Below are positions 57,824-64,000 of a DNA stretch of 64,000 nucleotides, piece after piece. The notes beneath the pieces are model-generated. The model had not been told where the DNA came from and searched no databases. It was given only the letters and a program-made list of their open reading frames with translations. How positions within the stretch are numbered: position 1 is the stretch's first letter; the number at the start of each line of letters is the position of its first letter. Both the position numbers and the translations under genes were made by a program. The stretch comes from JACVRN01 sp036389255 (GTDB lineage Bacteria > Acidobacteriota > Blastocatellia > Pyrinomonadales > Pyrinomonadaceae), in contig DASVQI010000024.1 of the NCBI GenBank assembly GCA_036389255.1, forward strand, positions 682,001 through 746,000, read 5' to 3'.

Positions 57824-58756
57824 TTACATGTTGCCGAGCGTGTCAATCAGGTTGAGGGCCGCGGGGCCAAGGATTGCTATGAAGAGCGTCGGGAAAAGAA
57901 AGAGCGCGAGCGGGAAGAGCAGCTTCACCGCAGCCTTCTGCGCTGCCTGCTCGGCTCGCTGTCGTCGCTTGGTGCGAAGTGAATCGGAGAAGACCCGGAC
58001 AGCCCGCGCTATAGAAGTGCCGAAGTGGTCTGCCTGAATCAGCATGGCGACAAGGCTTCTGAGGTCGTCCACGCCCGTTCTCTCCGCCAGATTACGCAAC
58101 GCTTCGTCGCGCTCCCGGCCCACGCGAATCTCAAGGTTCGCAAGCTCGAACTCTCCACTGATGTCTGGATGAACAGTCTTCAGCTCTTCGCTGATGCGCA
58201 GCATGGCGGCGTTCAACCCCAGCCCCGCCTCAATAGAGACGACCATCAGGTCGAGCGCGTCTGCCAAGCCCCAGCGCACCCTCTGCTGTCGGCCTTTAAT
58301 CATGCGGGCCAGCAGGAAACGGGGCAGGAAAAAGCCTATGATGAAGGCGAAGAGGATGAAGAGCATCGCGTTCGGAAGCGAACGTCCCATCATGGCGCAG
58401 CCGAAGGCGACCGCGCCGGGAAAGAAGACGAGCGAGACTAGCTGCAACGCGCGATAGACGAGCGGCGCGTTCTCGCCGCGAAAGCCCGCCTGCATCAACT
58501 GCTTCTGAATCTTGCGCGCTTCTATGGCGGAGGGCGGCACTAGACGGCTGATAGGCGACGCTATGCGCTCGGCCAAATCCGCCACGGGCTGGCGCTCTTC
58601 CGTGAGCGTGACCGAAGCCGCCGCGACGCCCGCGCCGTCCTGCATCTGTCTAAGCCGCTCGGTAGCGGCGCTCGCCGGACGAAACAGAGCCCAGTACAAC
58701 CCGACCACGCCGAGCGTGATGCAGATGAAGGTGGAGACGGTGATGATAAGTAACAT
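57824..58756 (-). CDS. tadC: Tad pilus inner-membrane protein TadC (T2SF family)
   Basis: A 310-residue type II secretion F-domain protein. One N-terminal helix, a cytoplasmic helical stretch, two central helices (about 100-145), the F domain (about 160-285, MVVSIEAGLGLNAAMLRISE and LIQADHFGTSIARAVRVFSD) and a C-terminal helix. With TadB it forms the platform of the Flp pilus machine in the inner membrane and couples to the CpaF ATPase. It lies 38 bp after the tadB gene. Confidence 0.9.
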   Translation of the reverse strand: MLLIITVSTFICITLGVVGLYWALFRPASAATERLRQMQDGAGVAAASVTLTEERQPVADLAERIASPISRLVPPSAIEARKIQKQLMQAGFRGENAPLVYRALQLVSLVFFPGAVAFGCAMMGRSLPNAMLFILFAFIIGFFLPRFLLARMIKGRQQRVRWGLADALDLMVVSIEAGLGLNAAMLRISEELKTVHPDISGEFELANLEIRVGRERDEALRNLAERTGVDDLRSLVAMLIQADHFGTSIARAVRVFSDSLRTKRRQRAEQAAQKAAVKLLFPLALFLFPTLFIAILGPAALNLIDTLGNM

Positions 58757-58794
58757 AGCTTTTTACCGTGGGCCGGGCACAGAGCGCCGGGCAA

Positions 58795-59760
58795 CTAAAT
58801 TTTGATTCTCAAAATCTTTCTGACAATCAGCATGCCTGTGATTTGAAGGAGCATGGCCGCGGCTATGAGCTTGTGGCCGCGCTGGTCTTTCCACAGGACG
58901 CTCATGTATTCGTCGTTCATGATGGTGATGGCTACGGCTACGAAGATGGGCATCCCGCACAGGAGCCACGCCGACAGGCGAGAGCTGGTCGTCAGGGTCT
59001 TCAAATCGCCGAGGATGCGGAAGCGCTCGCGTATGGTGACGGCTACCTTCTCAAGAATCTCCGCCAGATTGCCGCCCGTCTCGCGCTGAATCAGTATGGC
59101 CGTGACGCAGAGCCGCAAGTCCAGAAGAGGGATGCGCTGGGTCAGGTTCTCAAGCGCGAGCTTGAGCGAAAGGCCGAGGTTCTGTTCCTCGTAGGTCTTG
59201 CGGAACTCCGTCGCAATCGGCTCGGGCATCTCGGTCGAAACCATGTGCAGCGCTTCGGAAAAGGCGTGGCCTGCCGAGAGCGCGCGGCTCATCAGCTCAA
59301 GCGCGTCCGGCAGGTGCTCTAAGAACTTGTCGAACCTTCGCTTCCTCATCCAGAAGACGTGTATGAAGGGGATGGAAGCGCCCGACAGCCCGATGATGGC
59401 AATCAGCAGAATCGAGACTGTCAGCATGGAGACGGCCAGCGCGGCAAGTATGCCCGCCATCATGGAGAACATCAGAAGGCGCGTGACCGTGATTTGAAGG
59501 TCGGCCTGATCCAGCACGCGCTTGAGCTGCATGGCGGCCTGTACTTTGACAAGCACGCGATTCATCCACGGAATCTCGCTCATCAACTCTTGGCGCGCGA
59601 GCAAGACCTCTACGTCCTCGGTGTGCGCCGAATGCAGCAGGACTTCACCGAGTCGTTGCCGTAGCCGCTCGCGCCTCGCTTCGGAGCCGCGTGTCGCCAG
59701 CAGGTATAAGCCTAAGACAAGGAACAGACAGAAGAGAAAAACCAGAAAGGGTATCAACAT
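58795..59760 (-). CDS. tadB: Tad pilus inner-membrane protein TadB (T2SF family)
   Basis: A 321-residue F-domain protein with an N-terminal helix, two central helices (MMAGILAALAVSMLTVSILL area) and a C-terminal helix pair. The F domain has DALELMSRALSAGHAFSEAL and ILIQRETGGNLAEILEKVAV. It pairs with TadC in the platform complex. It lies three bases after the CpaF gene, so translation is coupled. Confidence 0.92.
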   Translation of the reverse strand: MLIPFLVFLFCLFLVLGLYLLATRGSEARRERLRQRLGEVLLHSAHTEDVEVLLARQELMSEIPWMNRVLVKVQAAMQLKRVLDQADLQITVTRLLMFSMMAGILAALAVSMLTVSILLIAIIGLSGASIPFIHVFWMRKRRFDKFLEHLPDALELMSRALSAGHAFSEALHMVSTEMPEPIATEFRKTYEEQNLGLSLKLALENLTQRIPLLDLRLCVTAILIQRETGGNLAEILEKVAVTIRERFRILGDLKTLTTSSRLSAWLLCGMPIFVAVAITIMNDEYMSVLWKDQRGHKLIAAAMLLQITGMLIVRKILRIKI

Positions 59761-59763
59761 GAT

Positions 59764-61101
59764 TTACTGCTCCTCGAAGAAGATGCGCGGCAACTGCATG
59801 CCGTAAGCCTTGAGACGTTCGCTGAAACGCGGGCGGATGCCGGTGGCGCGGAAGCGGCCAATGACCATGCCGTCGCGGTCAATGCCCGTGCGCTCGTACT
59901 GGAAGATTTCCTGCATGGTGATGGCCTCGCCCTCCATGCCGGTAATCTCCGAGATGGAAGTGACGCGACGCGTGCCGTCGGACATGCGGGCTACCTGAAC
60001 GACGAGGTCTAATGCGGAGGCTATCTGCTGGCGCATGGCGCGGTCGGAAAGACGCATGCCCGTCATCTGAATCATAGTCTCCAGCCGGGCCAGAGCGTCG
60101 CGCGGAGTGTTGGCGTGAATCGTCGTTAAAGAGCCGTCGTGGCCCGTGTTCATGGCCTGAAGCATGTCTATGGCTTCGCCGCCGCGCACCTCGCCAATCA
60201 CAATGCGGTCTGGACGCATTCGCAGGGCGTTCTTCACGAGGTCTCGCTGTGTGACTTCGCCCTTTCCCTCTATGTTGGGCGGGCGAGTCTCAAGGCGCAC
60301 CACGTGCGGCTGTTGCAGTTGAAGCTCTGCGGAATCTTCTATGGTGACTATTCGCTCGTACTCCGGTATGAAGGCCGAAAGCGCGTTGAGCAGCGTGGTC
60401 TTGCCAGCGCCCGTTCCGCCGGAGATTAAAACGTTCAGGCGCGCGCGCACGCACATCTCAACCATCTCGGCAATCTCTTTCGTGAGCGCGCGGTTCTCTA
60501 TCAGCGCGTTCATGCGTAGAGGGTCTGAGCCGAAGCGGCGTATGGAGAGCACAGGGCCGTCTATGGAGAGCGGCGGGATGATGGCGTTGACGCGCGAGCC
60601 GTCGCGCAGGCGTGCATCAACCATCGGAGATGATTCGTCTATGCGGCGGCCCACACTTGAGACTATGCGCTCTATGACTCGCATCAGGTGCTCGTCGTCC
60701 TTGAAGGCGACGCCCGTTATCTCAAGCTTGCCCCGCCGCTCTATGTAGATTTGGCGATGAGAGTTGACGAGGATGTCTGAGATGGTCGGGTCTGCCAGAA
60801 GCGGCTCAAGCGGCCCGAGGCCGAAAAGCTCGTGGCGCACGTCGCTCACCAGCCGCTCGCGCTCCGAGGCGGAAAGCGGCATGGCTTCGGTTGCGAGCAC
60901 GCCTTCCGCTAGGCGCGCAACCTCCGCGTGAACCTGCTCCGGCGAAAGCTCGTTGAGCTTGGTCAAGTCCATGCGGTTAATCAAAGCGCGATGAAGGCGC
61001 GACTTCATCTCCTGAAAAGTGTGCTGGCTGCCCGCGCCATCTTCCGAAAGCGGCGCTGCCGGCTGGCTGGATTCCCTGATTAATCTCTCTCTGAGTGCCA
61101 T
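59764..61101 (-). CDS. cpaF: Tad pilus secretion ATPase CpaF/TadA
   Basis: A 445-residue hexameric ATPase of the type II/IV secretion superfamily that powers Flp pilus assembly and retraction. Walker A GGTGAGKTTLLNAL, the Asp-box region (RIVTIEDSAELQLQ), Walker B RIVIGEVRGGEAIDML and the His-box TGHDGSLTTIHANTP are all present. The N-terminal domain (about 1-140) is helical. It lies 17 bp after the cpaE gene and three bases before tadB. Confidence 0.95.
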   Translation of the reverse strand: MALRERLIRESSQPAAPLSEDGAGSQHTFQEMKSRLHRALINRMDLTKLNELSPEQVHAEVARLAEGVLATEAMPLSASERERLVSDVRHELFGLGPLEPLLADPTISDILVNSHRQIYIERRGKLEITGVAFKDDEHLMRVIERIVSSVGRRIDESSPMVDARLRDGSRVNAIIPPLSIDGPVLSIRRFGSDPLRMNALIENRALTKEIAEMVEMCVRARLNVLISGGTGAGKTTLLNALSAFIPEYERIVTIEDSAELQLQQPHVVRLETRPPNIEGKGEVTQRDLVKNALRMRPDRIVIGEVRGGEAIDMLQAMNTGHDGSLTTIHANTPRDALARLETMIQMTGMRLSDRAMRQQIASALDLVVQVARMSDGTRRVTSISEITGMEGEAITMQEIFQYERTGIDRDGMVIGRFRATGIRPRFSERLKAYGMQLPRIFFEEQ

Positions 61102-61118
61102 TGTTTTTGGTTCCGCTT

Positions 61119-62369
61119 CTATCTGCTGATTGAAGTATGCAAGCTTTCACGTACATTAAGGGCGGGCGCGGCTTGCTTTCGCGCACGCTCGCGGCGAAAG
61201 AGCGCGCTCCAGAAGTTTCGGCGCTCGGCCTGCGGCTCTTCCGCGTGAGCGGGCTCGCCTGTGACGGCTGCGGCGATGCGGCGAATTTCCGTGGCGATGC
61301 GCGAGGCGGGATTAGATTCTACGAGCGGCTGGCCCAGATTGATGGAGCTGACGGCCACCTGATAATCGCTCGGCACAAAGCCGACCACGGGTTCGCCCAA
61401 GAATTTCTCCACCTGATGAAGGTCTAAATCAATCTGCTTCGACCAGCGATTGACTATCACGCTCACCTTCGAGCGCGGGTAGCCGAGCCGGTCAAAGATT
61501 TCCAGCGCTCGCTGAGCGGAGCGAATCGCCGGGATGTCCAAGGTCAGCGTCAACACTATGTCGTCCGATTGGTCTAGGGCCGCGAGCGTGATGGCATCGA
61601 AGGTGTGCTGCGGGTCTAGCACGACATAGCTGTAGTTCTCCCTGAGCCGCTCCAGAATCTCGAAGACATGCTCGGGCTCTATCTCGTCCGCAGAGTCCGC
61701 TTCGCGCGGAGCCGCCAGCAGAGAGACGCCGTCAGAATAGGGCGTGATGTAGCTTGCCACGAGCGAGTCGTCCATGCGCGCGCGATTCTCAACCATGTCC
61801 GCGATGGAATATTTCGGCTCAACGCCGAGGAAGAGCGGCAGGTCGCCCGCTTGCAGGTTCAGGTCAACGAGACAGGTGGAGTCGCGCATGACGCAAGCCA
61901 GATTGGCAGCGACGAAGGAGGTTCCGCAGCCTCCCTTGCTTGAGAAGACGGCAATCATCCGCCCCTTCTTTCTGGGAATGGGAGCATTTCCGGCGCAGAA
62001 CTCCGCCACGCGGTCAAGAACCGTCTCAAGCTCATCGCTGTTGATGGGAAGACGCAGGAACTCGCGCGCCCCGGCACGCATGGCGCGCAGGATTAAGTCG
62101 GGCGAAGCGTCACGCGCCCCGGCAATGATGGCCGTCTGCGGGCACTCTGCCGCGAGGCGCTCCATCAAGGCAAGCGCCTGCTCGTGCGCCGCGCCCAGCG
62201 TGATGATGGCCGCGTCCGGCTTGAGCCGCACAATCTCATCGGAGAGCTGCTCGGCGTCGTTGCCGCCCGCGAGAAGCCGCGCACGAGAATCGGAAGCGAG
62301 CGCGCTGCGAATCTCCTTGAAGCTGTCGAGCCCTGTGCTCAAAATGACGAAGCTGAGTGGTTGAGTCAT
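61119..62369 (-). CDS. cpaE: CpaE/TadZ-type pilus localisation ATPase
   Basis: A protein of about 416 residues. The N-terminal part (about 1-115) is receiver-like (SFVILSTGLDSFKEIRSALA). The C-terminal MinD/ParA-type ATPase domain has the deviant Walker A KGGCGTSFVAANL and FDAITLAALDQSDDIVLTLT. TadZ places the pilus machinery, often at a cell pole. The start at the ATG 62369 (MTQPLSFVIL) has an AAGAGG ribosome site; a GTG start at 62444 would add 25 residues and overlap tadE. The C-terminus is basic and extends past the ATPase fold. Confidence 0.9.
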   Translation of the reverse strand: MTQPLSFVILSTGLDSFKEIRSALASDSRARLLAGGNDAEQLSDEIVRLKPDAAIITLGAAHEQALALMERLAAECPQTAIIAGARDASPDLILRAMRAGAREFLRLPINSDELETVLDRVAEFCAGNAPIPRKKGRMIAVFSSKGGCGTSFVAANLACVMRDSTCLVDLNLQAGDLPLFLGVEPKYSIADMVENRARMDDSLVASYITPYSDGVSLLAAPREADSADEIEPEHVFEILERLRENYSYVVLDPQHTFDAITLAALDQSDDIVLTLTLDIPAIRSAQRALEIFDRLGYPRSKVSVIVNRWSKQIDLDLHQVEKFLGEPVVGFVPSDYQVAVSSINLGQPLVESNPASRIATEIRRIAAAVTGEPAHAEEPQAERRNFWSALFRRERARKQAAPALNVRESLHTSISR

Positions 62370-62440
62370 CCTCTTGTCCTGAATGGGTCTGAAACTTTGG
62401 TTTGAGAATCTTTCGGCCTTAACGCTTACTGTTCCGGCGG

Positions 62441-62893
62441 TCACGGTATGGGCTTCGGCACGTAGCCAATGTTCTCGCCCGTCAACGTTGTCAGGTACTC
62501 GGGCATAGACAGCGTCTTTCCTACGAGCGGAACTACGAACTGGAATTGATAGCCGGTGATGCGAACCGAGACGGTTCCCTCGCCCAGCTTGTAGTTCGTG
62601 TATTTAACCTTGACGTTATCGATCGTCAGGTTATTCACGAGCGGGCTTGTCCCGCCGTCAGGGTTGCCGTAGACGGCCACCTTCTTGACGGCCTCCTCGT
62701 CGGCCTCAGGATGGTTGACGGCGTAGCGCGCACCGCGACGCGCGGCGTCCGACAGTGCGTTGTGCGTCCAGAGGCAGCGACCGAACTCTATGACTCCGAA
62801 CATCACCGTCAGAAAAACGGTGGCGGCCATGGCAAATTCCAGCAGCGTCGCGCCCCGCTCACTCAATCTCTCTTTTTCAGGATGGCGTGTCAT
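62441..62893 (-). CDS. TadE-like pseudopilin
   Basis: A 150-residue TadE-type minor pilin: a short basic N-terminus, then the membrane anchor with the TadE signature (GATLLEFAMAATVFLTVMFG and VIEFGRC), then WTHNALSDAARRGARYAVNH, and a periplasmic beta domain. TadE proteins are processed by the prepilin peptidase TadV and are needed for Flp pilus formation. It lies four bases after the next TadE-like gene and may overlap the start of cpaE. Confidence 0.9.
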   Translation of the reverse strand: MTRHPEKERLSERGATLLEFAMAATVFLTVMFGVIEFGRCLWTHNALSDAARRGARYAVNHPEADEEAVKKVAVYGNPDGGTSPLVNNLTIDNVKVKYTNYKLGEGTVSVRITGYQFQFVVPLVGKTLSMPEYLTTLTGENIGYVPKPIP

Positions 62894-62897
62894 AGTC

Positions 62898-63407
62898 TTA
62901 ACTACCTGCGAGCGGCTGCGTCAGCAGGTAACGCATCGTCACGCTCGGTTTGACTGCTACGTTCAGGGAGAGCGAAGGATTCTTAGTCAGCGCGCCAAGG
63001 TCGAAGATTGGCTGGTACTTGTAGTCTTTAATCTGAACCTTGACGGTCAAGGGCAGCGAAGCGGTTCCGCCGCTTCTTATGATGTCCACGTTCGCCGCCT
63101 TCAAGCCTTTGATGACGGGCGAGCCTGTGCCTTCCGGGTTGCCGTAGACGACAATGTTCTTCGCGCGCGTGTCCTCATCGCTGCTCACTTCCGCCGACGC
63201 CAGATAACGCGCGCCTGAACGCGCAGCCTTGGACAGCGTGGAGTATTCGTAGAAGAAGCGCCCGAACTCTGCGGTCGCGGCGAAGAGCATAAGAAAGAGC
63301 GGGAGGATGATTGCCAGCTCCGCCAGTTGCACGCCGCGCTCGTTTCGCGCCAGTCGCTTGAGGCGAAGTCTGACCCTTATCCTGCGAACTCTGACTGCTA
63401 TCCTCAT
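62898..63407 (-). CDS. TadE-like pseudopilin
   Basis: A 169-residue TadE-type protein with a basic leader (about 25 residues), the anchor LAELAIILPLFLMLFAATAE and the following FGRFFYEYSTLSKAARSGAR motif, then a periplasmic domain with SPVIKGLKAANVDI, similar to the neighbouring TadE protein (both share GNPxGTGSPxI-like and ARYLA/ARYAV segments). Gene duplication is likely. It lies 11 bp downstream of the TadG gene. Confidence 0.88.
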   Translation of the reverse strand: MRIAVRVRRIRVRLRLKRLARNERGVQLAELAIILPLFLMLFAATAEFGRFFYEYSTLSKAARSGARYLASAEVSSDEDTRAKNIVVYGNPEGTGSPVIKGLKAANVDIIRSGGTASLPLTVKVQIKDYKYQPIFDLGALTKNPSLSLNVAVKPSVTMRYLLTQPLAGS

Positions 63408-63418
63408 AGCTTCTCACC

Positions 63419-64000
63419 TCACTTGTAGAGCACGGGCTTGGTAATAGGGGGGCCCGGATTCGCAGGGCCGTTCGGGTCGTAGGTTCCGTTTCCGACGACG
63501 ACGCCCACGCCTATGTACTCGGCCTGAATGTCGCCGCCGTTGCCGCCCGAGACTTTGCTTCTGAGGAAGAATGCGCCGAAGCGGTCAATCTGAACTTCGG
63601 TGCGACCGCCTTCGAGCTGGGTGATTTTGACAATCGGGATAAGCACTACGCGGCGGCCCTCCACGCCCGGATTGCCCGGCGCTTTCGTCACGGACTTGTT
63701 GACGTACTGCTCGTAGCTGATGTCCTCGGCTATGTTCGTGTCGGGCGGGTAATCTGACGGGCTCATCCCGGATGCATAATCGTCAAAGCGCGTGTTGATG
63801 CCCTGCCGGATTGCGCCGGAAGTCACGCCCGGCTTTGTGTCAACGTAGCCGCCGGGGCCTACGATTCTCTTGACTCCGCTAGCCAGCCCCTCGCGGTCGT
63901 CCGAGCCGCCCGCGCCGTCAATCGCCAGCGCCTGATAGTTGCCGGGGGAAACGGAGCTCTGCGGCCCGCCGCGAAAGGTGTACATCTGGCCGGGCCGCAG
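63419..64000 (-). CDS. TadG-like pilus protein, N-terminus beyond the window
   Basis: The C-terminal 193 residues of a protein that continues past the right edge. The sequence (GNYQALAIDGAGG, then GPGGYVDTKPGVTSGAIRQG) and the final VVVGNGTYDPNG stretch match the distal part of TadG-type Flp pilus proteins, which have an N-terminal pilin-like helix outside this window. Its position upstream of two TadE genes supports this. An internal Met at 63985 is not the true start, as the frame is open to the edge. Confidence 0.75.
   Translation of the reverse strand: MRPGQMYTFRGGPQSSVSPGNYQALAIDGAGGSDDREGLASGVKRIVGPGGYVDTKPGVTSGAIRQGINTRFDDYASGMSPSDYPPDTNIAEDISYEQYVNKSVTKAPGNPGVEGRRVVLIPIVKITQLEGGRTEVQIDRFGAFFLRSKVSGGNGGDIQAEYIGVGVVVGNGTYDPNGPANPGPPITKPVLYK

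Overview
The window is a 64 kb stretch of a GC-rich bacterial chromosome, most likely from an Acidobacteriota member (Blastocatellia-like). This is an inference. It rests on a protein of the acidobacterial VWFA-related type (52288-53382), a Tad pilus locus of single-domain TadE/TadG proteins, and the general housekeeping gene types. There is no rRNA, no CRISPR array, no transposase and no integrase gene.

Layout. 1-10.5 kb is housekeeping: pruA (cut by the left edge), def, aroC, a GlcD-type flavoprotein, an unknown helical protein, rdgB, tRNA-Pro, an HU protein, a small GTG-start gene behind a structured leader, a frameshifted Nudix gene and an AI-2E family permease. 10.5-14 kb holds tRNA-Arg, tRNA-His and an AT-richer block of small membrane or secreted proteins. 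Each of these is followed by an attC-like site about 100 bp long, and several genes end inside that site. The block reads as a gene-cassette array without an integrase and ends at a degenerate tRNA-Lys-like fragment. 14-22.6 kb carries secreted proteins and a potassium module: kup, a KdpE-like regulator, a small membrane protein and a KdpD-like kinase without the long N-terminal sensor. Two matching 11-bp direct-repeat operators lie there, plus a candidate small RNA. 22.8-28 kb holds a TerY-type triad (VWA protein, PP2C phosphatase, kinase) with an added beta-helix protein. A second cassette array fills 28.0-31.4 kb (acetyltransferase, glycosyltransferase, membrane protein, DinB).

31.4-39.5 kb is an RND efflux operon (adaptor, pump, TolC, extra lipoyl-domain lipoprotein, two tiny membrane proteins). 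39.6-43.8 kb has an unknown protein, two Spy/CpxP-like proteins, an ECF sigma factor with a membrane partner, and a coiled-coil protein with a possible metallopeptidase domain. 43.9-47.7 kb is a four-gene operon: coiled coil, OmpA-like membrane protein, Rab-like GTPase, PAS protein. 48-52 kb has a Gly/Tyr/Asn-repeat secreted protein, an lmo0937-type 48-residue membrane protein followed by a three-way-junction RNA element, a BtpA-family protein and a phospholipase-D type synthase. 52.3-64 kb is one long minus-strand locus for a Tad (Flp) pilus: TadG, two TadE, CpaE, CpaF, TadB, TadC, a TadD-like TPR protein, an AAA ATPase, a LysM transglycosylase and two secreted proteins.

Two kinds of non-coding structure recur. 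One is the attC-like sites. The other is five inverted repeats whose arms are built of degenerate 7-bp words; they sit at 1.5, 3.6, 32.4, 43.8 and 47.1 kb, and one of them supplies most of a lipoprotein signal peptide.
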